From an uncultured Veillonella sp. (GTDB lineage: Bacteria; Bacillota; Negativicutes; Veillonellales; Veillonellaceae): a DNA stretch of 24,677 bases. The stretch lies in contig CAJZEE010000022.1 of the NCBI GenBank assembly GCA_915066865.1, positions 1 to 24,677 of the forward strand. The letters run 5' to 3'. The notes beneath the pieces are model-generated. The model was not told the origin of the DNA, made no database searches, and saw nothing but the letters and a program-made list of their open reading frames with translations. A program made the translations under genes and the position numbers. Shown here in pieces: positions 1 through 7,630 of the stretch. The first letter of the stretch is position 1. Each line of letters starts with the position of its first letter.

Positions 1-44
1 CACCGAGATCTACACTCTTTCCCTACACGACGCTCTTCCGATCT
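1..44 (+). other. Illumina P5/TruSeq adapter remnant (contamination)
   Basis: These 44 bases match, without a mismatch that I can find, the 3' 44 bases of the 58-base Illumina universal (P5) adapter, ending in the diagnostic CTCTTCCGATCT. They are not genomic DNA. The genomic sequence begins at about base 45 with AT-rich non-coding sequence that runs to the lepB terminator and in which I see no gene. Confidence 0.97.
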
Positions 45-203
45 AACATATCTTATAATTTATAATAATTTATTTGTTTGAATTGATTATTTTCTATAAG
101 ATTGATAAGTGATATATTTAGATTCGACCTAGCCATCTTGCTAAATTTTATTTAGTATACATTTCACAAGATACAACATAACTTAATCCTTCTTAACTTA
201 TAA

Positions 204-242
204 AAAGCCTATCTACGATGAAATTTATCGTAGATAGGCTTT
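204..242 (-). terminator. Intrinsic terminator after lepB
   Basis: A perfect 16-bp inverted repeat (204-219 and 227-242) surrounds a 7-nt loop. Read on the minus strand, it starts 8 nt after the lepB stop and its 3' arm runs into TTTTTA. It closes the three-gene operon that ends with lepB. The plus-strand side has only a short T run, so the main direction is minus. Confidence 0.9.
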
Positions 243-250
243 CACGATTA

Positions 251-835
251 TTAAATTGCGTAAGAAACAAATCCTAGAATATGATCAACAGGAACTGGGC
301 CGATGAAACGACTATCACTAGAGTGATTGCGATTATCCCCCATTACAAATACATGACCTTCAGGAACTGTTACAGGTGTAGACCGAGTATAATTCATTTT
401 TGTATCTTTTGTATATGGTTCTTGTAATTTTTCTCCATTACGCCATACATAACCATCTTTAAACTCTAGTACATCACCAGGTCTACCTATTACACGTTTT
501 ACCCATACATCATTTGTTTGAGCGGATTTATTAAAAACAGATGCATAGTTCATCAGTGGTTCTTTTACATCATCCACCCATGTACGAACACGATTAACAC
601 GACTATCAATAATAACGATTTGTCCATATTCGGGCATATCATTCATAATATGATGCCATTTGGTAACAATCAAATATTGTCCATTATGTAATGTATCATC
701 CATTGATTCCCCAGACACTCTAGTAGGTTGAATCAAGAAAATATGAATTACCATAGCAATGATTAATGCCAATGCAATAGCATAAATCCAATCTAATATT
801 TCTTTTACTATTGTATTACCTAACTTATTACTCAT
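251..835 (-). CDS. lepB: Signal peptidase I (leader peptidase)
   Basis: This 194-residue S26-family membrane serine protease removes signal peptides from exported proteins on the outer face of the inner membrane. An N-terminal membrane anchor lies at about residues 15-35. It is followed by box B SGESM with catalytic Ser44, box D VKRVIGRPGD with the general-base Lys113, and box E GDNRNHSSDSR at 166-176. The length is typical of the short Gram-positive-type enzymes, with one membrane segment and a small catalytic domain. The ATG at 833-835 is preceded by an AAGAGGA site. The gene is last in a three-gene operon, 9 nt after the YitT-family gene, and is followed directly by a strong terminator. 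In a diderm cell its substrates would include periplasmic and outer-membrane proteins such as those encoded further right; that link is inferred. Confidence 0.95.
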   Translation of the reverse strand: MSNKLGNTIVKEILDWIYAIALALIIAMVIHIFLIQPTRVSGESMDDTLHNGQYLIVTKWHHIMNDMPEYGQIVIIDSRVNRVRTWVDDVKEPLMNYASVFNKSAQTNDVWVKRVIGRPGDVLEFKDGYVWRNGEKLQEPYTKDTKMNYTRSTPVTVPEGHVFVMGDNRNHSSDSRFIGPVPVDHILGFVSYAI

Positions 836-844
836 AGTTTCCTC

Positions 845-1714
845 TTAATGACCACCTTTCGTAAATCTCCCACCAAAGACATCATGAACGTCTTGGATCG
901 TAATAAATGCTGTAGGATCTACTTCATAAACGGTATCCTTTAATCTTGTAATTTCTAGCCGCGTTACTACAGAATATAATACATGTTTCGGTTGTTTTAA
1001 ATACCCGCCTTCTCCATACATAATAGTAACACCACGATTAAGATTAGCATTTAATGCATCAGCAATAATCTTGGAATTATCTACATCGGTAATAATCATA
1101 ACCCCTTTAGATTCTTCAAGTCCAGTGATAGTCACATCAATCATCTTATAAGCAATAAAATAAGCAATTAAGGAATACATGGCACTATTCCAACTATATA
1201 CAAAGCCCGCTGCTCCAAGAATAACTAAATTCATGGCCATTACAATTTCGCCTACAGAAAAGGTGGACCGTTTATCAAAGATAATAGCTACGATTTCAGA
1301 TCCATCTAATGAGCCACCATTACGAATAATTAGCCCTACCCCAATACCTAAGATTATACCACCAAAGATTGCCCCTAAAAATGGGTCAGTTGTAATAGGT
1401 GTAAAGCGGTGTGCAATGGTAGAAAATATTGCCATCCATATAATAGAGAACAAAGTAGACAAGGTAAATCCTTTACCAATTACTTTATAGCCTAAATATA
1501 AAAAGGGTAAGTTGAAAAGTACTACGAAAATGCTAAAAGAAATACCTGATAGTTCCGCAGCCATCAAAGATATACCAACTACCCCACCGTCAATGATACT
1601 ATTGGGTACTAAAAATAAATCTAACCCTATCGTATATATTAAACCACCTAGAATCATCATTACACAGCGCATAATAAGATTTGACCAGTTACGCATTGAA
1701 GTTTCATTCGTCAT
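845..1714 (-). CDS. YitT family membrane protein (DUF161 + DUF2179)
   Basis: This is a 289-residue integral membrane protein of the YitT family. Hydrophobic segments fill residues 12-36, 45-75, 85-100, 112-130, 155-175 and 180-195. The motif RNGGSLDGSEIVA (131-143) is typical of the family's membrane part. Residues about 203-285 form the soluble C-terminal DUF2179 domain, beginning at GVMIITD and containing VVTRLE and the late DVHDVFG. The biochemical function of the family is not established, and a transporter role is only a guess. I chose the ATG at 1712-1714 because AAGGAGAT lies at good spacing upstream; a longer frame starting at 1750 has no comparable site and would run deeper into the previous gene. 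The start overlaps the end of the RNase H-like gene by 11 nt, which suggests translational coupling. Confidence 0.88.
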   Translation of the reverse strand: MTNETSMRNWSNLIMRCVMMILGGLIYTIGLDLFLVPNSIIDGGVVGISLMAAELSGISFSIFVVLFNLPFLYLGYKVIGKGFTLSTLFSIIWMAIFSTIAHRFTPITTDPFLGAIFGGIILGIGVGLIIRNGGSLDGSEIVAIIFDKRSTFSVGEIVMAMNLVILGAAGFVYSWNSAMYSLIAYFIAYKMIDVTITGLEESKGVMIITDVDNSKIIADALNANLNRGVTIMYGEGGYLKQPKHVLYSVVTRLEITRLKDTVYEVDPTAFITIQDVHDVFGGRFTKGGH

Positions 1715-2231
1715 GATTATCTCCTTTTCCGTATAACTGCTCCATAGCATGTAATCTTTTCTCTTCTAACTCACTTGAACTCATAGTTTCTTCTTTGATT
1801 GCCGCTTCGTTCTGAGCTAACTGCTTTGTATAGCGCAAGCCAATAACGAGAGCCGTCAAATCATCTACAGGTTCTGGTGGAAATTGCATAGATGTAGGAA
1901 TAATCTTGCGCCACCCTGTAGGAGGATTATATTGCCAATATAATTTACGGGCCTCCTCTGTACTATGAGATTCGTCGATTAAACTAGTTGTAATTTTATG
2001 ATTACGTCCAATTTGTTGAAGAGAAGGATACAAATGTTTATGATTTGTACCATTTCCACAAACAATATGAACAATACCATAATATTCAGTTAAAATACGC
2101 TCAATATCTTTATTGAAAGTATTTGAAGAAATAATTTTACGGCATATCATCTCACCGGAAGGTGAGAGTATAGCTACGCCAGTTTTCTCATTTCCTGGAT
2201 CCACTGCTAAAATATATGTATTTTCAGTCAT
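1704..2231 (-). CDS. RNase H-fold YqgF/RuvX-like protein, divergent
   Basis: This 175-residue protein has the pattern of the YqgF/RuvX branch of the RNase H-like superfamily. It has a first strand VDPGNEKTGVAI with Asp11, a middle IVCGNGTNHKHL, then DESHSTEEAR (Asp86/Glu87) and a late DDLTALVIGL (Asp123/124). In standard YqgF, which matures the 5' end of 16S rRNA, the third motif reads DER-x-S/T-T. Here Arg is replaced by Ser and the middle motif differs, so this is probably a separate subfamily and not the housekeeping YqgF. It could be a nuclease or resolvase-like enzyme with an unknown substrate. The acidic residues needed for catalysis appear to be present. The ATG at 2229-2231 has AAAGGGG upstream. 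The gene is first in an operon with the YitT-family gene and lepB, directly behind the terminator of the LPS operon. Confidence 0.75.
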   Translation of the reverse strand: MTENTYILAVDPGNEKTGVAILSPSGEMICRKIISSNTFNKDIERILTEYYGIVHIVCGNGTNHKHLYPSLQQIGRNHKITTSLIDESHSTEEARKLYWQYNPPTGWRKIIPTSMQFPPEPVDDLTALVIGLRYTKQLAQNEAAIKEETMSSSELEEKRLHAMEQLYGKGDNHDE

Positions 2232-2263
2232 TTGATTATCCCCTTTGTAAGTACAGTAGTTAT

Positions 2264-2272
2264 ATTTTAACA
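2264..2272 (-). promoter_or_regulatory. Candidate extended -10 promoter for the RNase H-like/yitT/lepB operon
   Basis: The minus strand reads TGTTAAAAT here, which fits an extended -10 (TG-n-TAAAAT) about 33 nt before the start codon. I see no clear -35 element because the upstream side is the preceding terminator hairpin. The position between a terminator and a new gene supports a promoter here, but the exact site is uncertain. Confidence 0.3.
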
Positions 2273-2274
2273 TA

Positions 2275-2316
2275 AAAAGAAGGTCTTATGTTGAAAATTA
2301 CATAAGACCTTCTTTT
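2275..2316 (-). terminator. Intrinsic terminator at the end of the LPS operon
   Basis: A perfect 16-bp inverted repeat (2275-2290 and 2301-2316) with a 10-nt loop starts 32 nt after the DUF3084 stop. The minus-strand 3' arm runs into five T residues. The plus-strand arm also ends in TTTT, so it might work both ways, but no plus-strand gene reaches it. It separates the 15-gene lpxI-to-DUF3084 run from the next operon. Confidence 0.9.
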
Positions 2317-2348
2317 ATAATGTATGAAAACAGCATACCTTCATTATA

Positions 2349-3566
2349 TTAATTAGTTTGCATTTTTGCCTTATCATTGAAATCTGGCATTTGAGTAATA
2401 CGCAACTTGAGGTGAACAGGACCAGATGAATATGTATCTCCATCAGTATAAGCTTCCACATGAACCTTGCCACGCATAGTACTTATTCTTTTAATAGCTG
2501 TAAACAAATCATCACCAGGTATCGTTCCAATATCACCTGATAAGGAATCAGGAATAATCCCCTTTGCCTTAGCACGCTCATTTACTTGTTTCAAGAATTG
2601 AAGCATAGACGATTGAGCATTAGTACCCCCATCAATTACTGTAGAGTGAATTACCTCTCCATTTTTATAGATAAATTGTTGTGGATATACTTGAATAACT
2701 GCAACTGCAGGTTCACCTGAAATAATATTTCCGGCTGCCACAACTTGAACCACCATAGGAGTCTTGGAATTGATTAGCTTTTGAGTAGCTACCTCAACAT
2801 TTTGTCGATCTACATATACAACGGATTGACCATTATCTTCTATACCTAAGCGACGTAAAACAAGTTTATTTGTATCATCGATAATATGTTTAATAGCATT
2901 ATTACTATCTTCTTCACTTAAACCAGGTCGTACAACAGCTTGTGCTAATAGCTGATCTACTTGGAAGAGAATGGTTCCTTCCCGTAAATGAATGATGCCA
3001 TTCTGCAATTGTTCTTGTGTATTTTGTAGATTCTTAATATGCGCTTCCATCTTAGCACGTGTTGCTTCAAGCTCAGCTACCTTTTGAGACACCTCTGCAT
3101 AAGAGGCTTGTAAAGATACCAATTCGGCTTCTGTTGCGTCTTTAGCAGCTTGTGCACTCGCCAATTCAGCTTTAGTAGCCTCTACTTCACGGCGAATTTG
3201 TTCGATCTCAGCCATCCGTTCTTCAAGCTCTTGTTTATTTTGTTCTAACAAAGCCTGCCCACGAATCAGTTCTTGCGTCTTTGCAGCAACCTCATTATTC
3301 AGCTGCTTTATATCAGCTCGCAACTGATCCATACCGAACAATGCGGTTCGCACACTTTGAGACGTAAAGGTTAATACCCCAACTGTAGCTGCTGCAACCA
3401 AAAGGCCTGTCACAATAGTAACTATAATAGATGTGTGCTTAGGTCGTAATCCAAAGAGGGACATACGACGTTTACCAATTTTAGTGCCTAGCTTATCCCC
3501 CATGTAAGCAATGAGACCACCCATAAGAGCGATAATTATTAAGATTTTGACACCTACTAACATCAT
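2349..3566 (-). CDS. DUF3084 membrane/coiled-coil protein, function unknown
   Basis: This 405-residue protein has no assigned function. A first hydrophobic segment lies at residues 4-22 and a second at about 46-68, separated by a basic stretch with GKRRMSLFGLRPKHTS. Residues about 78-192 form a long, highly charged coiled coil rich in E, K, Q and A. The last 210 residues look like a globular domain. The layout agrees with the DUF3084 family as I recall it, known from cyanobacteria and diderm Firmicutes, which are also outer-membrane organisms. It is the last gene of the LPS run, 30 nt after the permease gene and before a terminator, so a role in LPS transport or envelope architecture is a reasonable inference but unproven. 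Two ATGs are adjacent. AGGAGG lies 3 nt before the first (3566) and 6 nt before the second (3563), so the second may be the true start. Confidence 0.8.
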   Translation of the reverse strand: MMLVGVKILIIIALMGGLIAYMGDKLGTKIGKRRMSLFGLRPKHTSIIVTIVTGLLVAAATVGVLTFTSQSVRTALFGMDQLRADIKQLNNEVAAKTQELIRGQALLEQNKQELEERMAEIEQIRREVEATKAELASAQAAKDATEAELVSLQASYAEVSQKVAELEATRAKMEAHIKNLQNTQEQLQNGIIHLREGTILFQVDQLLAQAVVRPGLSEEDSNNAIKHIIDDTNKLVLRRLGIEDNGQSVVYVDRQNVEVATQKLINSKTPMVVQVVAAGNIISGEPAVAVIQVYPQQFIYKNGEVIHSTVIDGGTNAQSSMLQFLKQVNERAKAKGIIPDSLSGDIGTIPGDDLFTAIKRISTMRGKVHVEAYTDGDTYSSGPVHLKLRITQMPDFNDKAKMQTN

Positions 3567-3596
3567 GTCCCTCCTTTCTCCTAAGAATACAATCTG

Positions 3597-4688
3597 TTAT
3601 TTCGATACGCGCCAATTCAAATACAACCCTGCAATAATACCTAATGTATCCGGTATTAATGCAGCTAATACGGTTGGCAATGCTCCACCTTTCCCTAAGG
3701 CACCAGCAAAGGTCATCACCCCATAATAAATAAAGATGATAAGAATACTAATACCAAAGCCGATAGATGAACTAGAACGTTGTTTTTGAAGGCCTAAAGG
3801 TGCACCTACAAGAGCAAATACAAAACTTGCCAACGGAATTGTAAAACGTTGGTACATTTCCATTTCAAGTTTATTAGCATTAGTATAAGCAGCCTTATAA
3901 GCTCTGATTTGATGACGTAACTCCTTAATCGTTAATTCCTCAGGTTTACGTTGATCTTGTTGAATATCTTTTGGGGTAGACTTAATCGGCAAGGATTGCT
4001 CCTTAAATTTCATGGTACGTTCAACACCATTACCAGCTGATAGATCATAGATGATACCATTCTGCATCACCCAATATTGACCATTCCAGATAGCTGTATC
4101 AGCATTTTCAACTTGTTGTAACTTGCCGCCCTCCCCAAATTGTTGAACCGTAATCATGGACAACTGTTTGGTTTCAGCATCATAGCTCTTAGCATACAGC
4201 AATGTGCCTAGCTCGTCACCATTCATCGTTTTTAACACAATATGATTTTGTGTTTGAGGTGATGCATTTTTCATAATTTGTTCGCGCACAATCGTTTGAT
4301 ACATATGATTTGTACGAGGTACAACAAATTCATTAAATGCTACTGCCCCAATGGAAATGATGAGGGCAATAATATATACAGGCATGGCCAAGCGTAAAAA
4401 GCTTAGACCACCAGCACGCATAACAACGATTTCACTAGTGCTACTCAAACGACTAAAAGTCATAAGAGAAGCCAATAGTACTGACATTGGGAATGTTAAA
4501 ATAACAATACTTGGTAAAGCCAAGACAAATGCTTGCATAACAAGCAACAATGGTGCTCCATATTCAGTAATATATTGAGCAATCCTAAACAATGTGCCTG
4601 TACCAATAAAAATACTAGTAAAAGCAAAAACCCCAAATAGGAATGGGCCTACAAAAGCTTTTAAAATATATTTATCTAATAATCGCAT
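3597..4688 (-). CDS. LptF/LptG (YjgP/YjgQ) family LPS export permease
   Basis: This 363-residue inner-membrane protein of the YjgP/YjgQ family forms the membrane part of the ABC transporter that pulls LPS from the inner membrane into the periplasmic Lpt bridge. Hydrophobic segments lie at about residues 12-34, 47-78, 100-120 and then, after a periplasmic domain (about 125-270), at 283-300, 310-330 and 335-358. The stretch LSSTSEIVVMRAGG at 81-94 corresponds to the coupling-helix region that contacts LptB. Enterobacteria have two such proteins, LptF and LptG. Only one is present here, so it may act as a homodimer or pair with a product encoded elsewhere. It cannot be assigned to F or G from sequence alone. 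A strong AGGAGG precedes the ATG, and lptB lies 8 nt upstream. Confidence 0.93.
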   Translation of the reverse strand: MRLLDKYILKAFVGPFLFGVFAFTSIFIGTGTLFRIAQYITEYGAPLLLVMQAFVLALPSIVILTFPMSVLLASLMTFSRLSSTSEIVVMRAGGLSFLRLAMPVYIIALIISIGAVAFNEFVVPRTNHMYQTIVREQIMKNASPQTQNHIVLKTMNGDELGTLLYAKSYDAETKQLSMITVQQFGEGGKLQQVENADTAIWNGQYWVMQNGIIYDLSAGNGVERTMKFKEQSLPIKSTPKDIQQDQRKPEELTIKELRHQIRAYKAAYTNANKLEMEMYQRFTIPLASFVFALVGAPLGLQKQRSSSSIGFGISILIIFIYYGVMTFAGALGKGGALPTVLAALIPDTLGIIAGLYLNWRVSK

Positions 4689-4696
4689 AGCCCCTC

Positions 4697-5416
4697 CTAT
4701 AATTTAAAGTTATCCCCTAAATAATGTTCACGAGCGATTGGATCATTCGCAATTTCATCAGGGGTACCCTCTAGGAGGATTTTACCATTACTCAAAATAT
4801 AAGCCTTATCTACAATCCCCAATGTTTCGCGAACATTATGGTCTGTAATCAAGATACCAATACCGCGGTTCTTAACGTGTAAGATAATTTGCTGAATATC
4901 AGCAACCGCAATTGGATCGACACCTGCAAAAGGTTCATCAAGAAGGATGAAATTAGGTTCTAAGGCGAGGCAACGCGCAATTTCTACACGGCGTCGTTCA
5001 CCACCAGATAATTGCATCCCCATACGGTCACGGACATGTCCAATATGAAATTCTTCAATCAATGATTCCACGATAGCTTCAATCTCATCAGGCTTTTTTG
5101 CCGTAGTCTGTAGCATGGCACGAATATTGTCCTCTACAGACATGGAACGAAAGATTGATGCCTCTTGCGGTAAGTATCCAATACCTTCAGCCGCCCGCTT
5201 ATACATAGGAATATTTGTTATATCCTTGCCATCAACGGTAATGATACCAGAACTTGGTCTTTCAATGCCTACAATCATATAAAATGACGTAGTTTTACCG
5301 GCCCCATTAGGCCCTAATAGACCTACAACTTGGCCTTTATCAACGCGTAGACTTACACCATCTACCACATTGCGTCCGCTAAAGGTTTTAACTAAGTTTT
5401 TGGTTTCTATATACAT
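4697..5416 (-). CDS. lptB: LPS export ABC transporter ATPase LptB
   Basis: This 239-residue cytoplasmic ABC ATPase powers LPS extraction by the LptB2-permease complex. All nucleotide-binding elements are visible: Walker A GPNGAGKTT (35-43), Q-loop Gln84 in YLPQEASIFR, signature LSGGERRRVEIAR (136-148), Walker B FILLDEPFAGVD (156-167) and switch His193 in ITDHNVRETL. The FAGVDP and ITDHNVRETL stretches are typical of LptB and separate it from other small ABC ATPases. The length equals the family norm. The ATG at 5414-5416 has AAGGAT upstream. It sits between lptA (9 nt) and the permease gene (8 nt), so the transporter subunits are made from one message. Confidence 0.97.
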   Translation of the reverse strand: MYIETKNLVKTFSGRNVVDGVSLRVDKGQVVGLLGPNGAGKTTSFYMIVGIERPSSGIITVDGKDITNIPMYKRAAEGIGYLPQEASIFRSMSVEDNIRAMLQTTAKKPDEIEAIVESLIEEFHIGHVRDRMGMQLSGGERRRVEIARCLALEPNFILLDEPFAGVDPIAVADIQQIILHVKNRGIGILITDHNVRETLGIVDKAYILSNGKILLEGTPDEIANDPIAREHYLGDNFKL

Positions 5417-5425
5417 ATATTATCC

Positions 5426-6148
5426 TTATTTATTCGGAACAATGACGAGTGTACTACGTCCACCTAATGTTTCAGCAGAATCATCAGCTAAACGAATTTT
5501 CAGTTCCGGTGCATTCAGTACATTACCATTTTGAACGGCATGCGCAGAACCAGATAAGAGTACCACTCCATCATTTTGGTTTGGCGTTTGTGTATATGTA
5601 GCTCGGTCAGCAGAACCTGACACGTTTCGTTCAGGATTAGAGAAGGTAACATTACCTTGCGCTACAGCACGAACTTCCTTCATCCATCCTTCTACCTTAT
5701 CACCGGTTAAGGTTGTCCCTTCAGCAATCAAACGGGCATTGCCTGTAACAAGACCGTATTCAGAGTCAGTACTATACTCAACACTGTCGCCAAAGATTTG
5801 GCGATCAGCACGTTGTAAATGAACGCTACCATTAGCAGTGAATTTATTATTATTGTAACTGTGAACCGTTTGAGCAGACATGGCCATATCAGAACCAATC
5901 ATAGATACACCACCATCAAGATTTGCTTCTTGAGTTTTTGTATTGTACCAACCCTTGGCACCAGTCATAGTTTTATCCGCTTGGGTAATAACAACATTAC
6001 CTGTTGCATCTGCACGACCTGAATTGCCATCATAAGACAATGTATCAGCGCTGATAGTCAACGGATCATTTGCTGCCCAAACTGTAACAGATGCGGTCAT
6101 GAGTACAGCTAATATAGCCATACCAATCTGTTTTTTCTTATTCATCAT
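5426..6148 (-). CDS. lptA: LptA-like periplasmic LPS transport protein (OstA domain)
   Basis: This protein of about 240 residues should form part of the periplasmic beta-jellyroll bridge that carries LPS to the outer membrane. A signal peptide covers residues 1-25 (MNKKK, hydrophobic core, VWA-A cleavage site). The mature part shows the repeating OstA/LptA pattern of short strands, seen in phrases such as ISADTLSYDG, ATGNVVITQ, ANGSVHLQ and AQGNVTFSN. It is longer than E. coli LptA (185 residues), which suggests extra jellyroll strands. The ATG at 6146-6148 lies 3 nt after AGAGGA, and a second ATG directly follows at better spacing. A TTG at 6160 would place the ribosome site inside the gene and was rejected. 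It is 12 nt after lptC and 9 nt before lptB. Confidence 0.92.
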   Translation of the reverse strand: MMNKKKQIGMAILAVLMTASVTVWAANDPLTISADTLSYDGNSGRADATGNVVITQADKTMTGAKGWYNTKTQEANLDGGVSMIGSDMAMSAQTVHSYNNNKFTANGSVHLQRADRQIFGDSVEYSTDSEYGLVTGNARLIAEGTTLTGDKVEGWMKEVRAVAQGNVTFSNPERNVSGSADRATYTQTPNQNDGVVLLSGSAHAVQNGNVLNAPELKIRLADDSAETLGGRSTLVIVPNK

Positions 6149-6160
6149 ATTTCCTCTCAA

Positions 6161-6697
6161 TTACTTCTTTGTTAATTTCGCATGTCCAATGGCTTTAATA
6201 ATTTTTAAGGACATATTGCCCTCAAGTTTGTCACCTGTGAGGGTTACATCCTTGCTGTTATAAGTGAAAGCCGTTTTAGATGTCAATGTTTTCGTTTTAT
6301 TATCAAAGTGAAGGGCCTCAGTTTTAAATTCTGCACCTTCCGTATTGGTAGCAGTAACGCCTTGATCAATATCAAGAGAGTTTCGATCACCCGTCAGTAC
6401 AGCATGAGGAGCTGTAATCGTAGTAGTCACATCATCTTGATAGAACAGACCTTTCAAATTGGTCAGAACGATAGCTTTTGTACGCGGGTCATATTCAATC
6501 TTCTCAGCCGATAATGCCCATACTAACTTGCCATCCTTTTCCTCTTGCAAGTCCGCACCTTGGAAATTAACGAGTTGTCCACTTTGATTTTGAGTGGAAT
6601 TAGCCTCATTAGAGTCTTTCATAATAAATACAATAAGACCGATTAGAGCTAATACTATAGCGACCACAATGGCAATTAACTTTTTATTGTTTTTCAT
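6161..6697 (-). CDS. lptC: LptC, membrane-anchored LPS transport protein
   Basis: This 178-residue bitopic inner-membrane protein receives LPS from the permease and passes it to LptA. A single transmembrane helix lies at residues 7-25, followed by a low-complexity linker (SNEANSTQNQSG) and a jellyroll domain from about residue 40 onward with the LptC-type phrases KLVWALSAEKIEYDP, TITAPHAVLTGD and LTGDKLEG. The length is close to E. coli LptC (191). The ATG at 6695-6697 overlaps the 3' end of the acyltransferase gene by 14 nt, with GGGAGAG upstream, which indicates coupled translation. LptA follows after 12 nt. Confidence 0.93.
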   Translation of the reverse strand: MKNNKKLIAIVVAIVLALIGLIVFIMKDSNEANSTQNQSGQLVNFQGADLQEEKDGKLVWALSAEKIEYDPRTKAIVLTNLKGLFYQDDVTTTITAPHAVLTGDRNSLDIDQGVTATNTEGAEFKTEALHFDNKTKTLTSKTAFTYNSKDVTLTGDKLEGNMSLKIIKAIGHAKLTKK

Positions 6698-7616
6698 GCG
6701 CTCTCTCCCGTATAGCTATCTTCTTATCGTAATCAATAATTTGATCCATCTTAGTCATCCAACGATGTTGGAACCAAAGCCACTCATCTGGATGTTCACG
6801 AATAAATTCTTCCGTAACACGTACACAGGCTTCAGTTAGACGATACATATCAACATCTTCATCGCCAGTTTCCTCATAATGTAATGCCGGCAAGATATGA
6901 ACGATATGTCCTCCTTCAGGCTTACGAGATGCAAAAATAGGTACTACAGGAGAGCCAAATTTCTTTGCAAATGTTGCTGGTCCCATAACAGCTGATGAAT
7001 CTTGTCCCAAAAACGGAACTGGTAAACCATTTATATATCCATCTTGGTCAGCTAAGAATCCAAGAAGTTTTTTCTTTTTTAAAGCCTTAGCAGCAGAAAC
7101 GATTTCGTTGCCACCACTAGCAAATACGTCAAGCCCCACCATCTCACGATATTCATTCATAAGGCGTGTGAATTGAGCATTAGGTTGTTTCTTAACAATT
7201 GTAGTGGAAGGATATCCATGAGCCGCCATAGCAGCCCCCATCCATTCCCAGTTGCCTACATGGCCAGTAAGAACGATAACTCCCTTATCTTCAGCAATGG
7301 CCTTTTCTAAATGTTCAACACCACGCATCTCTATGTGTTTATTGATAAAGGATTTCGTCAGGTTTGGCATGTATAATACTTCCATAACACTGCGACCAAG
7401 ATTTTTGAACAACTTATTAATTAATTGTTCCGCCTCTTGATCGTTCATATTCATGCCAATTTTAATATTATTTATGCCTCTAAGCTTTTGCTTCTTCGCT
7501 ATTAGCCCATATACAGGACCTAAACAAGCGCCTATGAGCAAAATGAGCTTGTATGGTAGTCGACAAACAAGCCAACTAATGCCTTTAACTAAATGGTATT
7601 GCCATTCGTTATTCAT
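6684..7616 (-). CDS. Lipid A late acyltransferase (LpxL/HtrB family), copy 1
   Basis: This 310-residue inner-membrane acyltransferase of the LpxL/LpxM family transfers a fatty acyl chain from acyl-ACP to Kdo2-lipid A precursors. The catalytic HX4E motif is HVGNWE, with His119 and Glu124. A second conserved block, FLADQDGYINGLPVPFLG (187-204), and a late HPDEWLWFQHRW (275-286) are also characteristic. An N-terminal hydrophobic segment at about 20-40 would anchor it. The gene lies between kdsC and lptC, so synthesis and export genes are mixed in one message. The ATG at 7614-7616 has a consensus AAAGGAGG site 8 nt upstream; an open frame continues to 7685 but lies inside kdsC and lacks a site. 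Whether it is LpxL or LpxM in order of action cannot be told. Confidence 0.92.
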   Translation of the reverse strand: MNNEWQYHLVKGISWLVCRLPYKLILLIGACLGPVYGLIAKKQKLRGINNIKIGMNMNDQEAEQLINKLFKNLGRSVMEVLYMPNLTKSFINKHIEMRGVEHLEKAIAEDKGVIVLTGHVGNWEWMGAAMAAHGYPSTTIVKKQPNAQFTRLMNEYREMVGLDVFASGGNEIVSAAKALKKKKLLGFLADQDGYINGLPVPFLGQDSSAVMGPATFAKKFGSPVVPIFASRKPEGGHIVHILPALHYEETGDEDVDMYRLTEACVRVTEEFIREHPDEWLWFQHRWMTKMDQIIDYDKKIAIRERAHEKQ

Positions 7617-7630
7617 TCTGCCCACCTCCT

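Noticed and set aside
141..155. Small inverted repeat CTAAAT/ATTTAG with a 3-nt loop
   Set aside because: Six AT-rich base pairs are expected by chance here, and no gene or T tract gives it a role.
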